Source: a virus. From it: a DNA stretch of 25,950 nt. The notes under the pieces are model-generated. The model had not been told where the DNA came from and made no database searches. It saw nothing but the letters and a program-made list of their open reading frames with translations. Each line of letters begins with the position of its first letter. Positions within the stretch are counted from its first letter, which is position 1. Positions 10,254 through 17,858 of the stretch are shown one piece after another. A program made the translations under genes and the position numbers. The stretch is taken from the IMG/VR virus record IMGVR_UViG_3300013125_000045, positions 1 through 25,950 of that record. The stretch is one strand, 5' to 3'.

Positions 10254-10969
10254 TAGCTGACGTATTTTGCAAAGTTAGTTGCTGCTTCAAGTGCTTCATC
10301 CTTTGAAGCTATCGTCAAACTTCCGTGAAGAGTGAACGGGATGAACCTAGCTGCCCATGCGTTCAGAGTCATTTCTGATTCCGGTGCTTTGTGCGTAGAC
10401 TCGCTGTTCTCCCACTCCGCGTACTCTTCTTCGAACTCGTTCAAGTATTTCACATAGTACTTTTGAAGTTCGTTCAGCTCGTCATCGGTTGGGATCCAAT
10501 CAGGTTCGAATAGTTTGTCACCTAGCGTGAAGCTCTGAGCGGCTCGGTGAGAGAAGCCTACCCATGAAAACGTATCCTCGCACCAAGCTACTCTCGGATG
10601 AGTTCCAGGCACAGCGACTAAACCGTTCTTGAAGTAATCCCAGCCGTCTTCGATGTCTCCTACTAATATTCCATCCGAATTTAAGCACGCATTGTATATC
10701 GTTCCCTCTGATTCTGGCAGCGTATCGTCAACTCGGTAGTCTCTTACAGTTAAGCCTGTTCTCGAATTGATAGCAAAGATCTTCTTAGGGTCAACGTCCC
10801 AACCTCTGCCGTTTGAAATTAAGTTAGGTTTCATCCGACTCACCAACTTTGTAAAACCAAGGTTGACGTGAACTCGGTTGAGCACAGTGCTTCCGCTGTA
10901 CTCTGGGTACTTTTCAAAGGTCAGGAAGATCTTCCCAACATACGGTGTTTGGTTCTTAATTAGACACAT
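10253..10969 (-). CDS. Hypothetical protein in the sugar-modification operon
   Basis: 238 residues. The start overlaps the stop of the small gene at 10960 by 10 bases. It has a mixed alpha/beta pattern, no signal peptide and no membrane helix. The middle (WDYFKNGLVAVPGTHPRVAWCEDTFSWVGFSHRAAQSFTLGDKLFEPDWIPTDDELNEL) is rich in Trp and aromatic residues. No family recognised. Confidence 0.7.
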   Translation of the reverse strand: MCLIKNQTPYVGKIFLTFEKYPEYSGSTVLNRVHVNLGFTKLVSRMKPNLISNGRGWDVDPKKIFAINSRTGLTVRDYRVDDTLPESEGTIYNACLNSDGILVGDIEDGWDYFKNGLVAVPGTHPRVAWCEDTFSWVGFSHRAAQSFTLGDKLFEPDWIPTDDELNELQKYYVKYLNEFEEEYAEWENSESTHKAPESEMTLNAWAARFIPFTLHGSLTIASKDEALEAATNFAKYVS

Positions 10970-11145
10970 TCTTCTTCGTCTGTTTTTTCAGGTATTTCTT
11001 CATCGTCTACCTCTATTATCTCGTCGTCTGGAATAGTCGGTAGGTAATCACGTATAACTGCTGCACTCTCGTAATTTTCAACTTCCAACGCTTGTTCAAG
11101 CGTTTTCTGGTAGAGAGCTTTCTTGTTGATCTTCAGCTTTGCCAT
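10960..11145 (-). CDS. Small UVR-motif protein
   Basis: 61 residues. [25 protein letters not shown] (residues 11-35) matches the UVR helical hairpin found in UvrB, UvrC, McsA and ClpC, with its hallmark E.Y..AA.IRD core. In those proteins it is a protein-protein contact. The tail is strongly acidic ([20 protein letters not shown]). The gene overlaps the acetyltransferase gene by 50 bases in another frame, and its own end overlaps the next gene. It may adapt the phage to a host repair or Clp protein; that is inference. Confidence 0.65.
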   Translation of the reverse strand: MAKLKINKKALYQKTLEQALEVENYESAAVIRDYLPTIPDDEIIEVDDEEIPEKTDEEECV

Positions 11146-11986
11146 CTTCTGGGACAGAGGTGTTTTCGTCTTTTACTTTCGTTTGAACCTCGGTTTCGTT
11201 CAAAATTTCGCTAGTTTCTAAGTCCAGAATCATAAATCGGCGATCTTCGGACGAGTCGAACTGCTCTGAAAAGTAAATTATGTCTGGCAAAAGATCCATA
11301 ACTTCGGCGTAGATCAGAGTACCTTCGTGATTTTGAAAACGGACCTGAACGGTAATCGGTTTTGAGGTTACGTTCTGAAAGTAAACTATTCGATTGTCTT
11401 CGACCGAAAGTATCTCAACTTTCTTTACTTCCTGCATGTCGTACATTGACCTAGCTATGAAAGCCATTATGTCATCACTCCACAGGAACTTGGCCAGTTC
11501 CTTTACTCGACGGTCAGGCCAGTCCCACCATTTTATGTGCAGCAACTTTTCAACCACTTCAGAAGAAAATCTGTTGTAAAGGAACTGCGCGGGATTTCCA
11601 CCGACAACTGTGTAAGGTTTCACGTCCTTTGAAACGACCGATCCTGCTGCAATAACCGCGCCATCTCCTATTCGAACACCTGACATGATGATCGATTTTG
11701 TTCCTATCCAAACGTCGTTTCCTATGACGATGTCTCCTCTTGAAGAATTGTGACCGAGCGTGTGATTAAGGTACTCATCTAACTCTGGACTAACCGGTCC
11801 CAATAACGTAGTAGATGTTGTAACCCAATCCGGTCTGTGATTTGCGTTTAGCAGGAAAGTGCAATCCCTAGCTATCGAACAGTACCTACCAACTATGACT
11901 TTTGAGTCGTCAGTCCAAGATAGTATGTTGATGTTTCGATCGAAGTAAGTTCCACGACCGGTCTGTAGTAAGTGTAAATTCTCCAT
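11096..11986 (-). CDS. CatB/Vat-like hexapeptide-repeat acetyltransferase with C-terminal extension
   Basis: 296 residues from the ATG at 11986, which overlaps the upstream stop (TAATG). Residues 20-150 form a left-handed beta-helix typical of the xenobiotic/antigen acetyltransferase group: [13 protein letters not shown], the [13 protein letters not shown] block with the catalytic His, [50 protein letters not shown]. These enzymes move acetyl from acetyl-CoA to a hydroxyl or amine of a sugar or antibiotic. About 110 extra C-terminal residues (from [11 protein letters not shown] on) have a beta-strand pattern and an acidic end with no recognised fold. Sitting with glycosyltransferase and aminotransferase genes, the substrate is probably a sugar. 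Confidence 0.85.
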   Translation of the reverse strand: MENLHLLQTGRGTYFDRNINILSWTDDSKVIVGRYCSIARDCTFLLNANHRPDWVTTSTTLLGPVSPELDEYLNHTLGHNSSRGDIVIGNDVWIGTKSIIMSGVRIGDGAVIAAGSVVSKDVKPYTVVGGNPAQFLYNRFSSEVVEKLLHIKWWDWPDRRVKELAKFLWSDDIMAFIARSMYDMQEVKKVEILSVEDNRIVYFQNVTSKPITVQVRFQNHEGTLIYAEVMDLLPDIIYFSEQFDSSEDRRFMILDLETSEILNETEVQTKVKDENTSVPEDGKAEDQQESSLPENA

Positions 11987-12945
11987 TATGAAAATAATTT
12001 GTTTTCCCAATACTTCACGAAATTGTCAACCGTCTCTGTGTCCCTTCTCTCCAATTCCTTTATGTGATTAGTTACCATACCGATCGTCGTGTTTGCCCAG
12101 TGTATGTCGTCTAACCCGTAAGCAACACCGTATCTCTGGATTGGGTTTATTTCTCTGTACTCTTCTGGAGTAAGAATTTTCTTGTAATCTTCGGAATCTG
12201 AATTAGCATTTGGCGCGAACTCGTACGATTTACCTGGATTAAGTATGATAGATTTGCATCCACACAGGCCAGCGGCAACCGTGTAAAAACTCTTCTGATC
12301 GTAGGTGAGCATGTACTCGTACTGGTTAAAATGTTCTCTCAAGTAATCGTAATTGCCGAGAGTTTTCCAACCAGTAAGGTCCATTGATGATAACTGGTTT
12401 ATCAGGTTTTCTCCTCCTGGCGGAGTGTGCTTGTGATACATGTGACAGAAGCCTTTTCTCTTTCCTGTGTTGGTGATGTAAAGCTTGTCCATGTAATAGT
12501 TGAACGTTGTTAGAGGAAGGTGGTCGACGTTTCGGTATGACTTAAAGTTTCCAAAGTTCGCGTAAACGTCGTTTTCTCCGTACGCATCTTCCAATAGTTT
12601 TTCAGTATCGTAAAGAAGCCACCTAACGACGTGCGAAGCTCCAACCGGATTGCCTCTGGCTATCTGAGGGTAGATCACTACTGTGTTCTTGTAAAGATAG
12701 CTGAACTGGTCCCAAGCGTAAAATTCAACGAACTCGTGAGTAGATGTCTTCCATGAATTTATGACTTTTATGTTGGAATGTGGGTACTCGGGTTGAGTGA
12801 ACATGAAAACGTTGTGGCCTCTTTCTGCTAGCAGGTAGGCTAGTTTGTGCATAGCAACAACTCCACCTGTTAAAACGTTGGCAAAGTTAACGTGAACTGC
12901 CACTATAAAGTTTATCTTACCAGGATCGTTAGGTAATTCTATCAT
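11986..12945 (-). CDS. Glycosyltransferase, GT-B type
   Basis: 319 residues. ATG at 12945 overlaps the upstream stop (ATGA). The N-terminal half has the pattern of GT-B enzymes: [45 protein letters not shown] (residues 10-55), with a glycine-rich acceptor-side loop and the usual helix-strand order. The C-terminal half holds [37 protein letters not shown], equivalent to the donor-binding region where a Ser/Thr and a glycine-rich turn follow an acidic residue. The classic EX7E motif is only loosely present. Sugar donor and acceptor cannot be inferred, though the adjacent aminotransferase and acyltransferases suggest an acylated amino sugar. Confidence 0.75.
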   Translation of the reverse strand: MIELPNDPGKINFIVAVHVNFANVLTGGVVAMHKLAYLLAERGHNVFMFTQPEYPHSNIKVINSWKTSTHEFVEFYAWDQFSYLYKNTVVIYPQIARGNPVGASHVVRWLLYDTEKLLEDAYGENDVYANFGNFKSYRNVDHLPLTTFNYYMDKLYITNTGKRKGFCHMYHKHTPPGGENLINQLSSMDLTGWKTLGNYDYLREHFNQYEYMLTYDQKSFYTVAAGLCGCKSIILNPGKSYEFAPNANSDSEDYKKILTPEEYREINPIQRYGVAYGLDDIHWANTTIGMVTNHIKELERRDTETVDNFVKYWENKLFS

Positions 12946-13547
12946 TCTTCGAGCTTTAGTATTTTTGCAGGAACGCCAACGTAAATTCCTGGACCTACCC
13001 ACTCTTTAGAAACCAGGCAGGAATTCATTCCTAACGTTACATCTGAGTCAATTTTGGATTTTTCTCTAATCGATGAGTTAGTTCCAAGGTAAACCCGATC
13101 GGCTACGTTGCAATTACCGGATACGATGGCTCCTGGCATAGCACTAAAAAAGTCGCCGATCCTAGTATCGTGACCTATTTGAACTGCTCGATTTAAGATA
13201 GCGTGTTTTCCTATCTGAACATTGGTAGTTATTATTGAATATGCTCCGACGAAAGAACCCGGTCCTATGCTCACAAGATCAGGATCCATGATAAGAGCGG
13301 TACGGTGAACGAACGTAAAATACATTGTTTCCTTAGGCAATCTAGCTTCAATAGCTTCTCTATTAATAGGTTCAGCCACGCATATCATCATCGCGTATAC
13401 GGATGGATCAAACTCATCTATCGAAAGTATCTTATCTCTAGCGTACTTTTTATCGACAAAAAAGGTTACTGGCTGTCCTATCTGAGCAGCCACTTCTCTT
13501 GCGTGACCGCCGTACCCGAAAATAGCTATCTTTTTTGGTTTTTTCAT
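12942..13547 (-). CDS. PglD/NeuD-like sugar O/N-acyltransferase
   Basis: 201 residues from MKKPKKIAIFGYGGHAREV at 13547, two bases after the upstream stop; the longer ORF upstream overlaps the aminotransferase and is rejected. The N-terminal third is the small Rossmann-like domain of this family (IAIFGYGGHAREVAAQ, glycine-rich loop that binds the UDP-sugar). The rest is a hexapeptide beta-helix (VSIGPGSFVGAYSIITTNVQIGKHAILNRAVQIGHDTRIGDFFSAMPGAIVSGNCNVADRVYLGTNSSIREKSKIDSDVTLGMNSCLV) ending in GIYVGVPAKIL. The family His before the D (VQIGHDTRIGD) is kept. These enzymes acetylate 4-amino sugars made by DegT-type aminotransferases, which is exactly the gene before it. Confidence 0.9.
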   Translation of the reverse strand: MKKPKKIAIFGYGGHAREVAAQIGQPVTFFVDKKYARDKILSIDEFDPSVYAMMICVAEPINREAIEARLPKETMYFTFVHRTALIMDPDLVSIGPGSFVGAYSIITTNVQIGKHAILNRAVQIGHDTRIGDFFSAMPGAIVSGNCNVADRVYLGTNSSIREKSKIDSDVTLGMNSCLVSKEWVGPGIYVGVPAKILKLEE

Positions 13548-13548
13548 A

Positions 13549-14190
13549 TTATTCCCGGTTAGCATTAGTATACACTTCAAATTTAGAAAGGTCAGGGTAT
13601 GGAAGTTCCAAGTCTGGGTTACTTTTCTTCGTTCCATCCATGTTGTAGAATTGTTGTATTAGAAGAAGACCTCTGGCCGCTAGCTCCGGCATCATGTAGA
13701 AGTTCCAACCTAGCATGTCAAAGTAATCATCATGGTACGAAGTTTCTCTTCTTCCTGAAAACCTAGCTCGTCTGAACCAGTGATACGCTTCCAAACTATC
13801 AGTCAAAATGGCTCCACCCTTTGACAACTTGAAGTGTTTGTAAGGACCGGTAAACGAGATGCAGATGTGTTGACCTGGAACGTACATGTCCGCAGTGAAT
13901 CGAAGAGCTGAATCCCAAACGTTAGTCGGTTTCAATTGGTACATTCCTTTTAACGTTGTACCGTCGGTCGGTTCGAACTTTACCATAGCCCCAGCGTGAA
14001 TGATCTCACACGGAACCGACGGGTAGGTTCTAGCAGGAATGGTTATTTCTCGGCCCTTTACTTTTTCGTAATAGAGCGCTAAGAACAGAGCGTTGGACAT
14101 GTTATCAACAGTCACAACATACGGTGCTCCAGTGTAATCAGCTAACGCTTTTTCAAATTCTTCCGTTACTTTGTAAACTCCAACTGCCAT
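13549..14190 (-). CDS. Short DegT/DnrJ/EryC1-family sugar aminotransferase
   Basis: 213 residues, against about 370 for a usual family member. The PLP-binding half is visible: YTGAPYVVTVDNMSNALFLALYY (substrate/phosphate region), EITIPARTYPSVPCEIIHAGAMVKFEPTD (the variant of the VP..T......A....G..P.FVD block), WDSALRF (equivalent to the D of the PLP ring contact) and SFTGPYKHFKLSKGGAILT, which carries the Schiff-base lysine in the SF...K.......GG context. The C-terminal domain is mostly missing. It may be a naturally short form, since the gene is neatly placed in the operon with no frameshift debris, or a truncated one. Likely product is a 4-amino or 3-amino deoxysugar nucleotide. Confidence 0.8.
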   Translation of the reverse strand: MAVGVYKVTEEFEKALADYTGAPYVVTVDNMSNALFLALYYEKVKGREITIPARTYPSVPCEIIHAGAMVKFEPTDGTTLKGMYQLKPTNVWDSALRFTADMYVPGQHICISFTGPYKHFKLSKGGAILTDSLEAYHWFRRARFSGRRETSYHDDYFDMLGWNFYMMPELAARGLLLIQQFYNMDGTKKSNPDLELPYPDLSKFEVYTNANRE

Positions 14191-14197
14191 TGCTGAT

Positions 14198-15034
14198 TTA
14201 TTTTTTTATCGCGATCGCGTTAGAGCCATCGTTGAATAGTTTGTAATTGTGTTCCTGCATCCAATCCAACAGTAAAGAATACTGAGTAGACGGTATGTGC
14301 ATAGTTTCAAAGATCATCAGAAGGGGTTCGTACTTCAAAGAAAGTATTAGGTCTGCGTCTAACCCTTCCACATCGAAGTGAATCCAATCGAAGTACCCTC
14401 CGTTCTGTTCGATAAGATCGTTGATTGAGACAGATGATCTCTGAGTGTGTTGTATCTTATCATCTTCGATAAAATGAGTGATAACGTCCTTTCTTACGGT
14501 GTCGGTAAAACCCTCACCACCTTGCATCCAGTCAACGTCAGCTCCGTCAGTTGTGACGATCTCGTTGATGAACTTCGCGTTTGACAGGTGAGCGTAATTT
14601 TTCTTTACAGCTTCAAACTGTTTCTCACTTCCATCCACTATGACCACGTCAGCTTCATCGTTAAACACTGGAAATACCCAATGACCGAACGTTCCATCGT
14701 GAGATCCAAGAACTAAACCCTTGGAACGATACGAAAGACTTTTGACGAAATGGTAGAACGTTTTTTCCAACTGGTCGCCGTGTTCTCTAACGTCGAACTT
14801 CCAGTGCATGACTCTTTTTCCTTGCGCTGTGTTGACTATTACATCATACAGAGTTTCTCCTCCTTTCCACGATGCCCAAGTTCCTTCGGGTACAGGCAAC
14901 ATCCAAGAAAGAACGCCGTCTATTGATTTTCTAAACTCCGCTACCAGCGGAAGTTCTTCTGGCTTAAACATCGTAAACTTTTGAAGTTCAACGATCGTTT
15001 CATTTTTTAATCTATCGTACTTTACGTTTAGCAT
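14198..15034 (-). CDS. FkbM-family methyltransferase 1
   Basis: 278 residues. The central Rossmann fold is recognisable: LVLGSHDGTFGHWVFPVF (AdoMet loop, near residue 108), ADVVIVDGSEKQFEAVKKNYAHLSNAKFINEIVT, and FDWIHFDVEGLDADLILSL, the FkbM signature D.EG.D. FkbM enzymes O-methylate sugars or related small molecules using S-adenosylmethionine. The N-terminal 100 residues are an extra domain. The second FkbM gene lies three genes upstream in the same operon. The usual role in such cassettes is to cap a glycan. Confidence 0.85.
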   Translation of the reverse strand: MLNVKYDRLKNETIVELQKFTMFKPEELPLVAEFRKSIDGVLSWMLPVPEGTWASWKGGETLYDVIVNTAQGKRVMHWKFDVREHGDQLEKTFYHFVKSLSYRSKGLVLGSHDGTFGHWVFPVFNDEADVVIVDGSEKQFEAVKKNYAHLSNAKFINEIVTTDGADVDWMQGGEGFTDTVRKDVITHFIEDDKIQHTQRSSVSINDLIEQNGGYFDWIHFDVEGLDADLILSLKYEPLLMIFETMHIPSTQYSLLLDWMQEHNYKLFNDGSNAIAIKK

Positions 15035-15049
15035 TGCGACAGTTTATTT

Positions 15050-15739
15050 TTACACGAAAGTTATGGTGTTAGTCTTCGGCTCCCAATCAAAAGTCTGAGG
15101 TTTGTACTCGTACTCGTATCTCTCATTTAGAACAGATGCATTGAAGTAATGAGTTGATCCGTCAAACACGTAACCGTACCCACTGTGAATGTGACCGCAC
15201 ACGTGGATCTTTGGTTTTATGACTGCTATTCTAGCAGCTAATAGCTCGCAACCCAATTGGTCAGACCAACCTTTTACTTGGTCTAACGTTCCGTGAGCAG
15301 GACCGTGGGTGATAAGTATGTCAACATCGTCTGGCACGTCATTCCAAACCCTAGCTAACTCTTCGCCTTTTCGAGGAAGGTTGAAAGCCCAGTTGTAAAA
15401 TTCCGGCTGCCATGGGCTTCCGTACACTTTAACAAGAGCGTCAATGTCTTTTCCTACAGACACAAACGAATCCTGAAGGTAAGTAATCCACTTGTACGAA
15501 TTCACTATCTGAGCAGCTTCGTCCGGGTGATTTTCAAAAAGAAAATCGTGGTTACCGGCAATGAAGATCTTGTGATCGTAGTTGTCTATCGAATCGAACC
15601 ACTTGCAGAAATTTTGCACTTCGTGCGAGTACCCTCTTGAACTAAGATCGCCTGCATGAATAAGCAGATCACCACCTGGAAGGATGGTGTTTAGAACTTT
15701 GTGCTTTGTGTGAGTATCACTGATCAAGGTTATTCTCAT
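15050..15739 (-). CDS. Calcineurin-like metallophosphoesterase
   Basis: 229 residues. All five metal-binding motifs are present and ordered: SDTH (residues 7-10), HAGD (near 28), GNHD (near 60), THGPAHG (near 143) and CGHIHSGYG (near 178). The set is most like the MPPED1/2-type phosphohydrolases. These are dimetal enzymes acting on phosphodiesters or phosphomonoesters; the substrate is unknown. The ATG overlaps the stop of the zinc-ribbon gene (ATGA). In an operon with sugar enzymes it might remove a phosphate from a sugar phosphate, but it could equally act on nucleotides. Confidence 0.9.
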   Translation of the reverse strand: MRITLISDTHTKHKVLNTILPGGDLLIHAGDLSSRGYSHEVQNFCKWFDSIDNYDHKIFIAGNHDFLFENHPDEAAQIVNSYKWITYLQDSFVSVGKDIDALVKVYGSPWQPEFYNWAFNLPRKGEELARVWNDVPDDVDILITHGPAHGTLDQVKGWSDQLGCELLAARIAVIKPKIHVCGHIHSGYGYVFDGSTHYFNASVLNERYEYEYKPQTFDWEPKTNTITFV

Positions 15740-16008
15740 GGGTTAGGTAGACTTATTATTGGGCTAGCAGGCTTTTCTTCTGGTTTCTTTTCTTCTGGCA
15801 TCCTGAATTGCTCATTGACGTGACCGCACTTTGAGCAAGCGAACGCCGGAACGTTCATCACCATGTCCTGCGGAGCTCCGGTTAGTAATTTTGAAACGCG
15901 ACGCAAGTAATTAACTTCGACGAATGTGTCATTCTTGCAAGAGTCGCAAACGATAGCCGTGGAATTTTCCAAGCCTATCCTAATTTGATGTTGTGCCTGT
16001 GGTGCCAT
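15736..16008 (-). CDS. Small zinc-ribbon protein
   Basis: 90 residues from the ATG at 16008. CDSC (residues 20-23) and CSKC (near 57-60) frame a zinc ribbon, with the spacer KNDTFVEVNYLRRVSKLLTGAPQDMVMNVPAFA between. The C-terminus is Pro/Glu/Lys rich (EEKKPEEKPASPIISLPNP) and probably unstructured. Similar ribbons are common in large phages, with no assigned role. It overlaps the second FkbM gene by 29 bases at its start and the phosphoesterase at its end, so expression is tightly coupled. Confidence 0.8.
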   Translation of the reverse strand: MAPQAQHQIRIGLENSTAIVCDSCKNDTFVEVNYLRRVSKLLTGAPQDMVMNVPAFACSKCGHVNEQFRMPEEKKPEEKPASPIISLPNP

Positions 16009-16720
16009 GTGCAAAAGTTACTTTATCTGAATTGTCTATGTGAATTATGACTTGCTTGAAATAGCTGATGAACCAATCTCCGTGAAGGTGCTGAGTCACG
16101 TTGAACCCATCGACCGAATGGACCTCAAACTTATCAAAGGTTCTCAAGTACAGGTCCTTGAACTTAACGAACTGCTGGACCATCTTTGGAGTCTGAAGGT
16201 GCCACTCGCCAACGATCTTTCTAACGTTAGCGTGAATCCAGGAAAAGTTTTCGATGTTGAAGATGTCGTACTCTCCTCCTTCACAGTCAGTTTTAAGAAA
16301 ATCGATGTGATCGATCTTGTTCTTCTTCAAAAAATCTTTGAACGATATGGACGGAGCTTCTCCGACCTCGACCTGCTGGGGTCCTTGGTCCTTGTACGTT
16401 CCCCAAAGTTCCATCTCGGCTGTTCCGGTAGTTGCTCCGATGCCTTTGTTCAAGCAAGTTACAGGAAAATTCATGTTCTTAGCGTTGACCTGGAGAGTCT
16501 CAAATTCCTGAGGACTTGGCTCAATGCAGTACATGTGCTTTACTTTTTTACCAATGAGAGAGTACATGAACGGACCTATGCTCGCGCCTACATCAACTAC
16601 TATGTCCCCATCTTCTACTGGGTACATTTTTTCGTAGATTCGGTTCTGGAATATCTCTTGGCCGATCGTGTCCTTGAACCAAGCGTTCGCTTGGCCCCAT
16701 TCAAAATCTTTTTCGATCAT
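15980..16720 (-). CDS. FkbM-family methyltransferase 2
   Basis: 246 residues. IVVDVGASIGPFMYSLIGKKVKHMYCIEPSPQEFETLQVNAKNMNFPVTCLNKGIGA (residues 40-97) is a textbook AdoMet-binding fold with the VDVGA loop and the CIEP acidic strand. IDFLKTDCEGGEYDIF (near 139) is the FkbM signature with its D.EG.E. Shares the fold but not the sequence of FkbM 1. Most upstream gene of the operon, although the promoter is not evident; a terminator at 16781-16812 ends the preceding unit. Confidence 0.9.
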   Translation of the reverse strand: MIEKDFEWGQANAWFKDTIGQEIFQNRIYEKMYPVEDGDIVVDVGASIGPFMYSLIGKKVKHMYCIEPSPQEFETLQVNAKNMNFPVTCLNKGIGATTGTAEMELWGTYKDQGPQQVEVGEAPSISFKDFLKKNKIDHIDFLKTDCEGGEYDIFNIENFSWIHANVRKIVGEWHLQTPKMVQQFVKFKDLYLRTFDKFEVHSVDGFNVTQHLHGDWFISYFKQVIIHIDNSDKVTFAHGTTGTTSN

Positions 16721-16780
16721 ATAGACAACTTTTATTTGAGTTTCTATTACTACAAGAGCGTTAGAAGTTTATGATAAAAA

Positions 16781-16812
16781 CGAAAAAAGGGGCCATTTGG
16801 TCCCCTTTTTCG
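16781..16812 (-). terminator. Rho-independent-type terminator after the lipoprotein gene
   Basis: CGAAAAA.GGGG (16781-16792) pairs with CCCCTTTTTCG (16802-16812) with one bulged A, and T runs on both strands. It isolates the lipoprotein gene from the operon to its left. Confidence 0.85.
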
Positions 16813-16831
16813 TCATCGTTCACGTAAAACC

Positions 16832-17005
16832 TTACGGAGTTACCATGATCTTCGTTGTGTCAGCGGTTGCTGTGCTGTCAGCTGCAACCGCAGTTGTGTC
16901 AGCTACGGTATCTGTACTTGCCGGAGCATCCTTCTTTTCGAAGAATGAACAACTCGACAGAGTCAGAACAAAAGCAACTGCAAACAGGTAAAAGAACTTC
17001 TTCAT
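16832..17005 (-). CDS. Small lipoprotein
   Basis: 57 residues. ATG at 17005 opens MKKFFYLFAVAFVLTLSSC, a classical lipoprotein signal peptide with lipobox LSSC and cleavage before Cys19. The mature protein is about 39 residues, SFFEKKDAPAS followed by a Thr/Ala/Asp-rich repeat-like tail (STDTVADTTAVAADSTATADTT), probably unstructured. It would be acylated and lodged in the cell envelope. It has its own promoter (17027-17056) and terminator (16781-16812). Envelope lipoproteins made early by phages often block superinfection, for example T5 Llp, so this role is plausible but unproven. Confidence 0.85.
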   Translation of the reverse strand: MKKFFYLFAVAFVLTLSSCSFFEKKDAPASTDTVADTTAVAADSTATADTTKIMVTP

Positions 17006-17026
17006 TGTTTGGTGTTATTTTTCGAT

Positions 17027-17056
17027 ATTATACGCAGAAAAGCATTCTGGTTTCAA
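17027..17056 (-). promoter_or_regulatory. sigma70-like promoter for the lipoprotein gene
   Basis: TTGAAA (17056-17051) and TATAAT (17032-17027) on the minus strand, 18 bases apart, 21 bases before the ATG at 17005. The -35 box overlaps the stop codon of the GIY-YIG gene. It suggests early or continuous expression by host polymerase. Confidence 0.65.
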
Positions 17057-17802
17057 AATTTATTGATTTTGATCATATAACCCGAGTAAGGATAGATTCT
17101 TTTTTGTGAATTTTCAATGATTACTTGATTCGTTTTTCGTAAGGTTATTCTAGTTTTATGAGAAACTGGATATTCTGCGAATAGGCGTTTTAGGCAATCA
17201 AATTTTTTTACCAATTGTAAATTTTCATCATACAACTCGGCATAACCCAGCCATTGTGAATTATTCGAACCTCTTGAATTTAGACTTCGTTTTAATCGAT
17301 TTTCGGGAATAGAGCAAACCTCCTTCATTCTCCTAGAAAATTTTTTCTTATAGTCTACGGTATTTTCAACTTCTTTTTTTCTAGAAAGAACTCTTTGCCT
17401 AAAATCTTGATCTTTCCATAAATTCGTAGTATTGATTCGATGTTTTTCTCTAGTTTTTTCAGACAACTGAGAACTTTTATTCTGTAACTTTTTTCTCGTA
17501 ATATTTTGAGAATCGACTGATCTCATTGAAAAAGTATCTCCGCCGTCTCCGCCGGTTAACAAATTGTAACCTATTTTACGAAAGGTTGACTTTAATTCTT
17601 TTATCCAATACTGTTCAAGAGCATTCAAATCAGAAATAGTATCACACTCAGCTAATATTTCTTTTTGAAAATTTTCTATCCCATATTTCTTAATTGCTTC
17701 TTTTATCAATGAACCTGACCCAAAATATTTTGGGTCATTGTTTTTACTTTTGCCAACATAAATTTTGCCGTTTATCAAATTCGTAACTCTATAAACAAAC
17801 AT
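17053..17802 (-). CDS. GIY-YIG homing endonuclease
   Basis: 249 residues from the ATG at 17802. Upstream extension into the reductase gene is rejected because of the promoter-hairpin at the ATG. The nuclease domain is MFVYRVTNLINGKIYVGKSKNNDPKYFGSG (Y3, YVG at 15-17), then EAIKKYGIENFQKEIL, the catalytic Glu in LNALEQYWI (about 67) and GYNLLTGGDGG. The central part (about 95-200) is a basic string with NUMOD-like repeats (TREKHRINTTNLWKDQDFRQRVLSRKK; MKEVCSIPENRLKRSLNSRGSNN) that would bind DNA. A C-terminal segment completes it. It is free-standing next to the ribonucleotide reductase gene, a common site for phage homing genes. Confidence 0.92.
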   Translation of the reverse strand: MFVYRVTNLINGKIYVGKSKNNDPKYFGSGSLIKEAIKKYGIENFQKEILAECDTISDLNALEQYWIKELKSTFRKIGYNLLTGGDGGDTFSMRSVDSQNITRKKLQNKSSQLSEKTREKHRINTTNLWKDQDFRQRVLSRKKEVENTVDYKKKFSRRMKEVCSIPENRLKRSLNSRGSNNSQWLGYAELYDENLQLVKKFDCLKRLFAEYPVSHKTRITLRKTNQVIIENSQKRIYPYSGYMIKINKF

Positions 17803-17834
17803 TGCCGTGAGTTTATTGTTATTTATCACGGCAA
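17802..17834 (-). promoter_or_regulatory. Late promoter inside a start-codon hairpin (GIY-YIG gene)
   Basis: GATAAATA lies at 17827-17820 (minus). A perfect 9-bp stem pairs 17826-17834 with 17802-17810 around a 15-base loop. The promoter box spans the 5' arm and loop, and the first base of the start codon ends the 3' arm. The ribosome landing zone is fully paired in read-through RNA. Confidence 0.75.
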
Positions 17835-17858
17835 CGCTTGCGAAAATAAGTAAACTTT

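Noticed and set aside
16040-16774. Plus-strand ORF of 244 codons
   Set aside because: It lies antisense to a clear FkbM methyltransferase and has no recognisable protein features.
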